Origin: Sialis fuliginosa
Lineage: Eukaryota; Arthropoda; Insecta; Megaloptera; Sialidae
Assembly: GCA_961205875.1 (NCBI GenBank)
Contig: OY540813.1
Span: 14,541,001 to 14,605,000 of the forward strand
Length of the DNA: 64,000 nt
Direction: 5' to 3'
A program made the position numbers and the translations under genes. Positions 1-12,029 of this stretch are shown piece by piece (position 1 is the stretch's first letter; each line of letters begins with the position of its first letter). The notes beneath the pieces are model-generated. The model did no database searches. It saw only the letters and a list, made by a program, of their open reading frames with translations, and was not told the DNA's origin.

Positions 1-130
1 GCGTAGTGTGAACCCGTACCAGCCGCTGGTTGCTGGTGCTGCTAGCAGCGCTGGCAAAGCAGCGCTGGTAAACCAGCCTAATGTGACCGCGGCTTTAAGG
101 TTGTGGGTCAGATGAAATGAAATTGGAACA
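1..130. repeat. GC-rich short-palindrome patch, probably a truncated TE
   Basis: TAGTGTGAACCCGTACCAGC near the start and repeated CAGCGCTGG/GCTGGT words, ending in GCTGGT-AAACCAGC symmetry. It contrasts sharply with the AT-rich sequence after it and is cut by the window edge. Confidence 0.4.
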
Positions 131-1729
131 AGTGCGGGCCGTGTAGTTTATTAGTCCGTTCCTTTAGACTCTAACGATTCAGTTCCATTTCATTATAATA
201 AGCTGGTTTTTCTTCAGTGGTTTCTTTCGATTCGATTTCAATTAAATTCATAACTCTTTTACAGTCATTAGTTACTATAAATTTATTGTATAGTAGAGAA
301 AGAATATAAAAATTCTGAATATTTTCCAAATAACTATAGTTACTAATTATTTTTTACCTACTGTATATAGGTAATATGCGTAATTTTAATATAGGTACTT
401 ATTTGATTAGTTTATCTTTTCTTCCAAGTAAACGTAAATTCTACATACTATACTATTCTATTATATTTCTATTTTGCCGAGACGAAACCGAGACGATATA
501 AACTTTTTTTGTAAAAAAAGTAAAAATTTATTAATTGATATTAGTTTTGAAACGCAAAAAGAGTTGCACAAGAATAAATTGAAAAAATATTTTTTTATAA
601 AAAATTAACATAAGATCAAAAATTTCATTTTATCGTGCCTCGGTCACGTGAACAAAATGAGATGGGCTTAAGGGGTTACACTACCTTGCGCTCGGAAAAA
701 GTAGCATAAAAGGAAAAAAAATATCACTAAATATAGTATATATTTATATATATTTACATAAAATTATTTGAAAAATATTAAAAAATGGCGGAGATACAAA
801 CTGTTCTGCGGATGCTTGCCGACGGTGGAGGTTATAGCGTCGTCAGGAATGTGTAACACCTTAAATATTATTCTAGACGAGAGGGATTCATTTTTCACGA
901 GACGAAACTGTCACTTGTAAAATTCGAGACTAAGATAAGACTTTCTTGACTCTCATCTTATCTCATTTCTGTTTTTTTATCCACTTAAAAAATATCTTAA
1001 ATACCCATACTAAAATAATTATAAAACCTAGAATGTGGCTCACTATGAACATTCATTTATTTCAAATTCGGGTCACAATGCTGACGGTAAAGCTGTGAGT
1101 TTTAATAAGTACCAACTATGTATGTTTTAAAATGTTTTATATCATTTATTTTTCCAACAACTAGTTAATTAAATACTTTCTGTAAAACAAATTACTTTCT
1201 GGTGTTACAAATTTATTTTACATAAATTCTCGAAACATGTAAAAACTGACTGAATTTCAAGAATGTTGATTTATTAATGAATGTATTATGGTATTTTTTG
1301 TATAATTTTTTTACTATTTAACACGGTTTCATTAATTTCAGATAATATTAATGTATTTAAAAACTATCCGAATTTAAGGAATGAAATAATCTACGTTTAA
1401 TGAAAGAAGATATTAATCGATTAATTTATTTATTAAATAATTGAATCCTGCCTCCGCTTTACTTTATTTTTTAATTAGAATTAATATTGACTCCAAATTT
1501 GGAAGCTTTTAAGAATGATTTAATTAAAAATACTGTGAGTAGCAATTGTGCGAAATATAATTAACAATTAATAATTTAAAGGCAGGCGCGAGCGTATTGA
1601 TTGTAACATTCAGATTCCTAATGGATATAATATTTATTCTGTAAAAATGTTTTGTAAGTATTTATTATTAATTAAGGAAACTTTCCCAACCACATATAAA
1701 TTGTTGGATAAAATTTACATTAATAATGT
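131..1729. other. Non-coding AT-rich stretch
   Basis: No supported exon. It holds a GAGACGA-type repeat near 890-970 and simple AT-rich sequence. Confidence 0.6.
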
Positions 1730-2034
1730 CCGGTATTATAAACGAGCTTACAAAATGTGCTAGCTAGCAAGCACTTTCAAATGAGGTTTCGAACCTATCT
1801 GACAATTCTCTTGAAGTTTCATGAAGTGTGTGGCAATTTTCGCGCACGCGTGATATGTAAACACCAACGATATTAAAACAGTGGCGATATTATGAAAATT
1901 ATTTTGTACGGTCAAATATGCCAACTGTGTTACAATAAGTTGAAGTACCACTGCTCTAAATTCCATAACTAATCCATAAATACTATCACAGAAATGCTTG
2001 CTAACTAGCAAATTTGCTAGCTCCTTTATAATAC
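1730..2034. mobile_element. MITE family B (CCGGTATTATAAA ends), copy 1
   Basis: About 305 bases, with inverted ends CCGGTATTATAAACGAGC and GCTAGCTCCTTTATAATAC. The interior matches, in reverse complement, the copy at 11709-12020, including CTATGGATTAGnTAT and the AACTGTCAGATAGGTT region. It is non-autonomous with no coding potential; the open frame across it is spurious. Confidence 0.8.
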
Positions 2035-2459
2035 TTAACAGAAAAGTAGATTATTTAAAAAAAAAATCAAGTTAAAATAAGACGATACAACATTTAAACG
2101 ACATAACTTAACTATCTGAATTAAATATAAAAAGATACTCAGCTCAGTGGGTTGTACCTAACATGTCGTATTACTCATACACATTTACACAAATTTAACT
2201 CGTGAGCATTCGAATGTATGCAGCATCACGCCCGGCCTAGAGGCGCGATGTTTACCGCGCTCTAGCTCGTTTGTGTGCGTAGATATGTATGTGTGCTTGT
2301 ACACGAAGTAATTATATAATTACGCACGCAGTCTACGGCGAACGTGTAAACACACGACTGTTGTTGCATGCTGTCACTTGCTGCTCGGAATAGGTAAATA
2401 CATATGTATGTATGTGAGTACACTACCTTCCACAATTATATTTATATTAGTATAGTCAA

Positions 2460-2640
2460 AATCAGGGACTTGAACCGAAATTTATTTATGGTTCGGGTTC
2501 GGTTCGGGTTCAAAGATAAATTTCGGTTCCGATTCGGGTTTGGGTTCAACATGTTGTAAACTATTTGGGTTCAAAAACCGTTATTTTTTTAGGGTTCAGG
2601 TTCGGGTTCGGGTTCAAGTTTGTAATTGAAAATTTTTTTT
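2460..2640. repeat. Degenerate GGTTCG array
   Basis: Many copies of GGTTCGGGTTC and close variants, with AAATTT spacers. A similar array in the opposite sense (CCGAAACCGAAA type) lies at 26405-26665. It is probably a decayed simple repeat or TE tail. Confidence 0.7.
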
Positions 2641-3292
2641 CGAAAAAAAATTATTATTAACAAATAAAACATTTTCTGAAGAAGACCCGACGTGACCCGA
2701 AAAATTCACGGCCCACGCCCCGCTCTAGTAGGTACACTTAGAAAATAAAATGAACCTAAGCCTTATACTAGAAGATCGACACACTGATAATTTTGGACTG
2801 TAGTGTATGTAATGCGCACTCATATATATATATGTATTATGTAAGTACATACATACATATTATGTGTATACAAAACAACCATAATATTTAATTCTCTCTG
2901 AGGCAAGATTTTGTGTTCTTTAACGTAAAAACGTTGGTGGCTGGTGGACATTGCAGATTAACATGTCTCATTTGTGCTACGCCTTCTAAATTATTAATTA
3001 ACCCTCTCATAGCTGGATATAAGTATAGGCATAGTTCGTTTTGATTAGGGTTGCACACTGCACGCCGAAACCGAGATAAGACCGATTTAAATTCTGACGA
3101 GACAGCTTGAACTTTGACGAGACTAGATCGTCTTAAATGTTTATGAAACATGAACAAGACTGACAATGAGATTGTATCAAATGTATATGTATCTCGTCCA
3201 GAGTCTCACTTTAAAAATATTAACATACCAGTGACGGAAACAAGAGGAGGATGTACAATAGTACAATTATTATTTATTTGTTTTAAAATTAA

Positions 3293-3834
3293 TAAGGTAC
3301 TGGCAGTTATTGCAAATTTTTAATTAAATGTACTGAATTATAAATATTTGTTGATATTTGATTACTACCATTTCTGAATATTAATCTGTCTTAAATTACA
3401 GCGTGGTTTGATGATAATCGGCCAATAGGTGTCAAAATAGTGGATATTTAAACTAATTATTAGTATAATTTATTAATTAATTATTATATTATCATAGCAA
3501 CTGATTTACATTGTTTCAAATTTGACGATTCTTTCTTTTATATCTTTTGTGTCGTAGTATTTATCATTTTGTAATCATTAGCAAGTGTCCATCACTGCGT
3601 GCTCATTACTGGTTTTACTTTATCCATTACTGTAGAAAAAACATAATCAAAATAAAAGGCTATAATTTAAAAAACAAACTATATTTGCGGACTTTGGTAA
3701 TTAAATTGATTAAATAAAGAGTTCCTTGTTTTATTAGTAACATGAGTTCATGATAATTACAAAAAAGTAGCCCGTCAATCACAAAAATAGTAAACCTTGC
3801 TCTTATAGCGATCATAACTGGTGTCATTACCTTA
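3293..3834. mobile_element. MITE family A (TAAGGTACTGGCACCA ends), copy 1
   Basis: About 540 bases, bounded by TAAGGTACTGGCA and the inverted TGGTGTCATTACCTTA. The interior motifs TCATTAGCAAGTGTCCATCA and AGTAACATGAGTTCA recur in the copies at 5644-6147 and, inverted, 13452-14010. The target-site duplication is unclear in AT-rich flanks. Confidence 0.8.
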
Positions 3835-4501
3835 TTAGTTAATAAAAAAAAATATAACCTACATGTTTGTAAAAAATGCATTTATTTTAAAAATATAATA
3901 TATATAAACAAAACGAAATTTAATTATGGAGCTACAATATACTCCTTTATAAAACCAAACAAGAATTAGTGTATTTTTACATTATATAACACAATAACAG
4001 AATAACAATATATAGCAATAGCTAATCAAATTAACAACACATCTTCCGTTGTTATTATTAACACATGCACGTGTGTTAACACTGGATGGGTGTATTGTAT
4101 AAAATGTGTTCTAGTTTCTGAAAACCGGCTGATTTCAAATTTAACATGTTTCAAGGTAAATGTGAAACGGATACAATATGATTAACGACATTCCAGTTGG
4201 GCTTTCAAAAACATTATAATAACGTACGTACAATGTGTCTGAAAAAGATATAACCATCTTCGCTTATAATATAATATTTTATAGTACATAATATATATGC
4301 AGAAATATATTGTTTATAAAAATACATTAGTTCTAATCAAATGTCAAATGTTATAAAATTCTCTATGATTAATTTTATGCATGCTTAAACTTATAAGTAT
4401 TCTATTTTTAATAGGGTAGTTACAATAGTTTAAAGTTCGAAGACAATTAATTATTGCTCAGTAGTACGAAAGAGTGCTTTTAATAATGAATTATATAATC
4501 G

Positions 4502-5018
4502 TTTTTAGAGTTCCGTAGAAAACTAGGAACCCTTTAGTTTCGCTCTGTTCGTCTGTCTATATAAATTTTATACCTGTTAAGATGAAATTTGGTATACGGA
4601 CGTAGATTGATAACCCAAAAACAAAAATGATGAGATTTAAAAAAAAACAGTTTTTTTGGATCGCCTTCTCATAGACTTAAAAGTATATTAAAACAATATT
4701 TTTATCAGTTATTCCATTAGATAGGTCTACTAAAATGCAATAAAAATATTTTAGGACCTTTTGATTTTAACCCTTCAGTCACGATATATTTGTTTCTCAA
4801 TGTGGTTTTCACCCCCCCCCCCCCTCTCTAATTTCTATCGATGCAAAAAATCTGAAAAAAATCCAGTATGTAGCTTTTAATTAATACTTTCAATGAAAAT
4901 TATAACGAACACAAAAATAACTTATGAAAAAATTTGAAATAACTCTTTTTTATAAATCGTAGTGAGAATGATTATGGAACCCTATCATGTGCATGTCCAA
5001 CACGCACTTGGCTGTTTT
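4502..5018 (-). mobile_element. Dispersed element, CGGCCAAGTGCG type, copy 1
   Basis: It begins TTTTAGAGTTCCGTAGAAAA, contains GATGAAATTTGGTATACGGA, and ends GCGCACTTGGC-like (ACACGCACTTGGCTGTTTT). It is the inverse of 53856-54301. This end sequence is familiar from many insect genomes; the class is uncertain. It includes a C homopolymer near 4812. Confidence 0.65.
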
Positions 5019-5643
5019 ATTTTAAAATATCATTTATAATTTAATTTACAATAAAATATAGTTGTTTACAGAAAAATTATACTGACAATGATAGAAGCCA
5101 AAAGAAAGGTTTTGATTTTGGTAATATATATTATATTCAGTTCATCTGTTCCCTCGCAGGGCCAAACTACTTGACTGCTGAGAAAAATAATAAAATAATA
5201 TAACCTCATTTAATGAATGTATAAAGTAAGCTAGAACTACTGAAAACTTTGTTGAAATTAGTGTGGTCTGGATAGATTTTCACATTCACAAAATAAATTA
5301 TGTAACAACCACGATTCATCGAACCTCGACTTATTTGATTACCGACTCCTTGAGAAAGTTTCATGAATATTTATTTCTGTTAGTAAAGACCGTGTTAAAT
5401 CTATTCAAACCATTAACGCTATGCTAATACATTAAAATCGCGAATCGTATAAACCATTCAGCAAATAGCATTATTCAAATATATTGTTTTCAAATTTGTT
5501 GAAGTTTTCAAGTTCAGTATTTTATATACATATGTAAGTATATTTTAATTTTATATAAAAATAGTCTATCAAAAAAATGTACACAAGATTATATCTTAAA
5601 CGTTAAAATAATTAATTTTATCTGAAACTAAGATATTTAATAA

Positions 5644-6147
5644 GTAAGATATTGGCACCAGCCTTGAATCATACTCCAGTGTAGGATTCTTGTTCAATTA
5701 AATATACTAAATTAGAAATATTTGTAGATATTTGATTACTAATCATAATCTATAGACACTTAACTGTAAAACAGCTTAATTTGATGACAATCGGCCAATG
5801 GATGTAAAATGGTGGATATTTAAACTAATTATTAGTGTAATCTATTTATTAATTATTATAAATTATTCAAGCATCTACTTAACAAATTTACCATTCTTTA
5901 TTTTATAACTTTTGTGTTGTGGTACTTATCCTTTTGTAATCATTAGCAAGTGTCCATCACTCTGGTTTTACTTTATCCATTACTGGAGAAAAAAGGCTAT
6001 AATTTAAAAAAACAACTATGTATATTTGCAGACTTTGATAATTAAGTTGATTTAATAAACTTGTTCTGTTAGTAACATGAGTTCAAGAGAATCACAAAAA
6101 AAGTGTACATTGCTCTCAAAGCGACCAAGACTGGTGCCAGTACCTTA
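5644..6147. mobile_element. MITE family A, copy 2
   Basis: Same orientation as 3293-3834. The left end is damaged (GATATTGGCACCA) and the right end well kept (TGGTGCCAGTACCTTA). It contains the family motif CATTAGCAAGTGTCCATCAC with a deletion after it. Confidence 0.8.
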
Positions 6148-6261
6148 TATATTTTTCCACAAATGTTGTATAATAACATAATAAATCATATTTTCTTAAT
6201 TTGGGGTTCGTGAAACCCCAAATGTATTGTTGAGGATTAAGAGTCAAATGTCCTCAAAATT

Positions 6262-6555
6262 TTTGTGTTTTCGATTTCGTTAAATGTATATTTATTTTAT
6301 AGATAACAGATAGAAAATATGACATTTTCAAACTGAAAATCATTATCTCAAACCGTTCTCATTTATTATATATGGCATTATATAAATCCTAACACACTGA
6401 CTGAATCCGTCAACTATAATCAAATCAAACCTCTGTGCCGGATCAAAAGTTATTGTCATTTTTCTACAAAATTTCTACAGATCTGCGATTTGAAAATGTT
6501 CATTCTATTTTCCATAAAATAAATATACTTTTAACGAAATCGAAAACAGATTTTT
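6262..6555. mobile_element. Imperfect hairpin MITE
   Basis: Inverted arms of about 65 bases: TTTTCGATTTCGTTAAA followed by TATTTATTTTATAGATAACA on the left, and a TCCATAAAATAAATATAC block followed by AACGAAATCGAAAAC on the right. The whole could fold as one long hairpin. Confidence 0.6.
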
Positions 6556-7508
6556 TTTGTTTAAGGCAGCTTCAATTTTACATCTAGCTTTACAATAACA
6601 TCTAAATCAGTATCTGATCTCCAAAATCACGTGGAAGCTTATTTTGAAACTTACATTATCTAGTGAGCTACACATATGTATTCGTGACCATTCTATAAAG
6701 GTATAAATATAAACCAATTAAATCTAAACATTAGATTTCCAGTAAAATATTTCTCAGACAAGATATCGAAAATGTCACCACGAGCTACAGGTAGTTCGCG
6801 ATGGACCATTTGGCGACAATTGATCTAAATATATTCTGTTTGAGATTATATTATTGTACATATTGTATTAACTGTATTATTGAAACGTATTAAATAAATA
6901 ATAATAATTTATTGTAACATCTATTACATTTCTGACTTGCATTCACACAACAAACAAACACAAACAATGCAAGTAAAGAAATCATCGTGAGGAACAAATA
7001 ACGTTATAGCATTCCCTCGTAACTACTGTCGCCATACTACCGCGTGAACGCTCTGCTGCACCCAGTTACAAATGGGTAGCCATTTTTCTAAAGATAACAA
7101 CAGTATAACGTGTTGTCGCTTTGTCACTCGGGCAGTAAAAATATACCACGCCACTGGTGTAATGGATAACTCTCCAATGTACAGTGATCCACATATGCAC
7201 TTATACGCCAAAAGTAATACCGATACGTTACAAATATAATTCCAATTAAAATATTGAGTCTTTAAAACTCAGTACAATAAGAATTTAACTAAAAAATATT
7301 TATAAATGCCATATCAACGAACAGCCACATATTTTCTACAAGACATAAGATTTAATGTACAAAAGTAGCAGGCATAATATTATTAAATTAATTAACTAAA
7401 TTTAATTAAATACAATTTATAATTTTAAAAGAAAATTAACGCGAAATCAGTCTTGAACTCTTTTTTACTTTAATTATAATTTGCGAAAATTATTTTTATG
7501 ATATTTAA

Positions 7509-8078
7509 CCCTTAACTGGTATCGTAAATTTTAAAAACGTTACTTGTATCGTGGGGTATTTGCAACCCCCACTGAAGATTAACTTTTGGTAAGCTAGTTT
7601 CAATAATGAGACAGGATAACATTTTATAAATAGTGAATAATACAATCATTTTATGTAATCAACTAGCTTTTATTACAATTATTTTACTAAATTATCTTCT
7701 ACAGGAGATTCCAAAAAGTTACGGTTTTTTGCATATATTTTGGTACCTACAAAAACTGAAAAAATTGACTAGGAAAGTTTTTAATACAAATATTTTATAT
7801 TTCTTATCTAATATGAACTAGTTAAGCAAAAAAACATGTTTATATGCCTCTAATTAACAATTCAACAAAATTAACTAGCAGTAAGGGCCGGCCTACCCTT
7901 AACACACACGTACCTCCGTCCCTGAAGGTGCTAAATCGTCGAACGTCCGGCACCCGCTACGAATCACGACGTAATGAGATTACTTAAAATGGTGAGTACA
8001 CACGATGCTTAGATTTTTAGAAAAACATCACAACATGACCTGTGGGGGCCGCTCGGCCCCCACGATACCAGTTAAAGG
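7509..8078. mobile_element. piggyBac-type MITE with TTAA target sites
   Basis: About 570 bases between two TTAA tetramers (7505-7508 and 8079-8082). The ends are CCCTTAACTGGTATCGT and ACGATACCAGTTAAAGG. Terminal CCC/GG triplets plus a TTAA duplication are the hallmark of piggyBac. The interior holds a GC-rich patch (7885-8060) unlike the AT-rich flanks and no transposase. Confidence 0.8.
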
Positions 8079-8268
8079 TTAATTATAAAAATTAACTGGT
8101 TTTCTAAATAAAAACTACCTACTTTTTATTAAAAATTTTAAAATATTCGAATCCACAAGACATTATTTATTTTTTGTGTTAATTGCGATTACATACGTTT
8201 TCTTGTCCGTTTAACAGCAAATTTAAAATAAATATATCTTGAGAATGATAAAATAGCATTTATTTATC

Positions 8269-8348
8269 TCAATGATTTCGTTTTTTGCACGAACAGCCAA
8301 TTTCGTAAAAATTTACGCGACGTTTATATGGACAACGGCCACGAAAGC
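8269..8348 (-). CDS. Possible terminal exon of a cysteine-rich secreted protein
   Basis: On the minus strand a strong acceptor (polypyrimidine tract ending TTTCTGTAG, AG at 8350-8349) is followed by an 80-base open exon. It encodes FRGRCPYKRRVNFYEIGCSC, then KKRNH and a stop, with AATAAA a few bases later. The last Cys, 12-residue gap, then Cys-x-Cys pattern recalls the C-terminal strand of cystine-knot factors (PTTH/Trunk-like, CTCK) or defensin-like peptides. The exon needs one base from the previous exon; T would give another Cys. No convincing upstream exon was found. A hydrophobic open stretch on the same strand (15425-15323), ending at a strong GTAAGT donor of matching phase, is a weak candidate. 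It could also be a chance ORF. Confidence 0.3.
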
Positions 8349-8739
8349 CTACAGAAACAAAAATGAAATTATATTGACAATTTTCACTTTTGACCAAATT
8401 TTTCGTAATTAAAACCATTGTAAAATACTCGAAGAAAATCAGCAGCACCAACTTGATGCTCTTGGTACCGCTGCTGATCCAATACATGTTGTATGTACAC
8501 ATTGCACTCTGAACTGTGAGTGTAGTTATTGGATTTTTTTACACATGTGAAAACCATTAGTCATTTCATGCTTTGCTTTATATTTGTATTGAAGTAAAAT
8601 TAGAGTTTGTACTGCAAAACTGTTCTTATATAAGAGTCTGAACTATACAAATATGTGTACCAGAGGTAAATTGATCATTCGAACATGCCCTGAAGAGCTA
8701 ATGTTTAATATTAGCTATTGAGTCCCAGAAATTGAGATG

Positions 8740-9008
8740 TTATTTAGTTTTTTTTTTTTTTTAACTCCCCCAATTTTCTCTTGGCCACGCAGACGACTGG
8801 ATACGTACAGTGAAATACAGAAGTAGTCGTCCAGTTTTCATTCAAATTCGCTCATCACAAACTTAATAAGCTCCTCCCATTTTACTATTATAATATTTAA
8901 ATCATTTCTCCACGTATCAAACAGAAATTTTGGCACTCATTTGCTCGATAAAGAAGTATTCGTCGTTTATTTTATTAAATTATTATGTTATCTATTGAAA
9001 ATTGTACA
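8740..9008 (+). other. Promoter/first-exon-like stretch with strong donor
   Basis: A pyrimidine-rich, GC-raised stretch (8765-8885) is followed by TATA-like AT tracts near 8890. A short open run ATG-TTA-TCT-ATT-GAA-AAT-TGT-ACA starts at 8982 and ends at a GTAAGTAA donor. It could be a short coding first exon. No matching downstream exon was recognised, so this is only an observation. Confidence 0.15.
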
Positions 9009-10243
9009 AGTAAGTAAATATTGTGACAATAAATATTTGATATTCTGAATTTTAGTACTTAAATATGTTAAACTTGATAAGTATAAAATTAATTAATGAA
9101 ATGTACATATATTTGTGTTTTTATTTAAAATGATGTAACTATATAAGCTCCGCCATAGAAAAGATAACCGATGATATTTGTCTTAATATTGTCGAATTTG
9201 TTGTAAGCGATTCTGGCCCCTTTAGAAATTTTTTTCAACTAGGCTTTTCAATAAGAAAAAATACCTCATAGGTATTGAATGACCTTTCTTTGGTCTTTCA
9301 ATAATATAAAAAATATCACATATAGGTATGTTTAAATGACTTTTACTATATTATTAATACCAATTACAAATAAATAGCAAAATCATACTCATTCATAAAA
9401 AATCTGAAAATCCTTTATTCACAATTACGGTCTTCCGCCATACCACACATGACAATAAAATAACGGAAATTACCACACAAATAAATACGGCTAATTAATT
9501 TATCGCATATATTAGACAGAGAGACTTTGCAACCGTCACTAGCCCGTACATGCTTGTTCATATATCGTATTTGCTCCTGGTTGGTCTGGCTTTAGTCCAA
9601 TGCTTCAGGAACATTAATTAAAACTTAGCATAAAAACAATATGTGTAATGGTGAACACCAAAACGAATGGTATAATAACACAGTACGCCACTATGTAAGT
9701 TTTATCTATGGACGAATAATGTTTGTATTTTATATTAATTAAAATACGAGTGTTTATTCTGCATCTAGGAATTATTTACCCTGTTTGTGTATAATATCAA
9801 TAATCATTCTTGTGCATACAATGTTCTGTATAAATATCCATTAAATAACATGTGATTTTACCTGTATTATTTCTTTATAGATTAATTAACCTTTAATTAA
9901 TTAATTAATTTGTGTTTTCGAATGAGCAATTAAATAAATAAGCATATAAAAAAACATCTGTCAAGGAAGTTAATTATTGAAAAATTTAAATAAAACCGAT
10001 GAAGTTTTCAGATAAGTTGCCTGGCATTGGTTAAAAATTTAATTTTTATTCAATTTTCTAAAAATTATAGTTCAAAATTTTGATTTGATTATTTTTTTGT
10101 ATAAATATTTTTAATTTTTTTGACAATTTTAATCTAAATCTAAAATGTTCACGTCAACATGACATTTAATATGTCAAAGTAAATATCAATTTAAAAAAAC
10201 AAAACACGATTTTTTAAAACAAATTGAGATAAATCTTTGTAAT

Positions 10244-10640
10244 GGGTCGATTACATTGAGCGAATTTACTAGCTACAAACCGACGAGTTTAGAAGCGAGC
10301 TAGTCAGCTAGTAAGATAGTGATGATGACACACAAAACTTTCAACTCGCTCAGTAGCCAACTAGGTAGCGAGTAAACCACGTGTTGTGAATACATTTTGT
10401 AAGACACTGAAACCAGGAATCACCGAGGTACTCGTAGCTAATTCACTAGCAACTATGATGAAACACGGCTAGTTTACTAGCTAACAAGCCAATTAGTCAG
10501 CGAGTAGCGAGTAAAGTAGTCCGGCTTTCAACTTTTGTAGCAGATTGTTTACAATCTACTAGTTAGCTAGTGAACATGATTATACTGAGCGAGTTTACTA
10601 GCAGCTTGTAGTTTGTAAACTCGCTCAATGTAATCGACCC
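10244..10640. mobile_element. MITE with GGGTCGATTACATTGAGCGA ends
   Basis: About 400 bases. The left end GGGTCGATTACATTGAGCGA is matched by the inverted right end TCGCTCAATGTAATCGACCC. The interior is full of CTAGCTAGT-type short repeats (TTTACTAGCT, GCGAGTAAA). No coding capacity. Confidence 0.8.
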
Positions 10641-10701
10641 TTTAGGGAATATTATACAACTAACGTTGTAAAGCTATCCAACCAAGTTTCATTAATATCG
10701 A

Positions 10702-10750
10702 CACACACACACACACACACACACACAGAGACAGACAGACAGACAACAGA
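10702..10750. repeat. (CA)n(GACA)n microsatellite and TE tail
   Basis: A CA dinucleotide run passes into GACA tetranucleotides. The sequence after it (near 10960-11030: GTCGGGATCGGTGCAGCCGT, then AACAAATACACAC) has the look of insect non-LTR/SINE 3' tails. Confidence 0.7.
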
Positions 10751-11708
10751 CACGGAACGAAAAGTGTTTGTCTTGACCTGAAACGAAAAGATCAATTTAA
10801 AATTTTGAAATCGGAAAACATTTTTTTTGTCTTATTCTAAAACAATAACAATGCTTCTTCTATCGATATTGCGAGGAAGCAAAAATATGTATAATGTTTT
10901 ACAATACTTTCTTGATAAATTTCTCAAGCTCACATATAACCTAGGCCACTCTCGTCGTTACAAGAATCATTATAGTTTTTGTCGGGATCGGTGCAGCCGT
11001 TTAAACTGTTGACAAAAACGAACAAATACACACATCATTAAAAATATATAAACAAATTATGATAATTATTATAAACTTTAATAAAAATATATTTCTAAAA
11101 ATATTCTATAAATGCAAAACGAGTTTGTATTAAACAATCTAATAATTTCAATAAATTTAATAAGCTCACTATCAATCTTGTAGGCGTTAAAAACAGTGAG
11201 ATAGGCCGGCTATTTGCCACAAACCATTTATTTTGTCAGCCATGGCATTCATGTTAAGTGCTCGGTCACGAAGTTAACATGGCAAAGCCCTCAGCTCGGA
11301 TATGACAGGAAGTTGCGTTTGTGTGTGTGTGTGTGTCTGTGTATACGCGTAATGTATGGCGTCTATTATATATAATGCATTAAAAGTATACATTATCTTG
11401 TTCAAAGTGAACGAAAATAATTCGGTACTTATATACATTATATAACTGACTATGCATTATATTTATTTCAATTAATGAAGTTAGTTCATAAATATACGTT
11501 TTTATTTTATTTTATTTTATTTAAACGTTATTTCAAAAAATTTATTCTTACCGAATTTAGTTTTACCAGTCTTTACTTTATATAAAAATAATCAAAATTA
11601 TAGTATTATCAAGACTAAAAGAAATCGTTTTGAAGAAAAGCAAAATATTCGATATTATACGAGTATGCATACTTATACAGGATGATTTACAACGAAGTCA
11701 AAAAATGA

Positions 11709-12020
11709 CCGATATTATAAAGGAGCTAGCAAATTTGCTAGTGAGCAAGCACTTTTCAAATGAGGTATTAATTCCGTGATAGTATCTATGGATTAGCTAT
11801 AAAATTTAGAGCAGTAATACTTCAATTTATTGTAAGATTGTAACACAGTTGGCGACTCTGACCGTTCAAAATAATTTTTATAATATCACCACTTGTTGTT
11901 TGGTGTTTGCATACCACGCATGCGCGAAAATTGTCAAACACTTCATGAAACTTAAGGAGAACTGTCAGATAGGTTAGGAACCTCGTTTGAAAGTGCTTGC
12001 TGGCTCGTTTAAAATACCGG
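11709..12020. mobile_element. MITE family B, copy 2 (inverted)
   Basis: Reverse-complement copy of 1730-2034, about 310 bases, starting CCGATATTATAAAGGAGC and ending GGCTCGTTTAAAATACCGG. The divergence between the copies suggests both are old. Confidence 0.8.
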
Positions 12021-12029
12021 ACATAACAG

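Larger units (their letters stand above)
8083..10243. other. Mostly non-coding; one candidate minus-strand exon
   Basis: Apart from 8269-8348 (-) and the promoter-like patch 8740-9008, I see only AT-rich DNA here, with a short TTAATTAA run near 9895. Confidence 0.5.

Noticed and set aside
1760-2011. 83-codon minus-strand frame
   Set aside because: It lies wholly inside the family B MITE, which has an inverted copy at 11709-12020, so it is a chance frame in a repeat.
3660-3881. 73-codon minus-strand frame
   Set aside because: It overlaps the end of a family A MITE.
10827-11012. 61-codon plus-strand frame
   Set aside because: The region (GGATCGGTGCAGCCGTTTAA and following) looks like a non-LTR/SINE tail next to the CA microsatellite.
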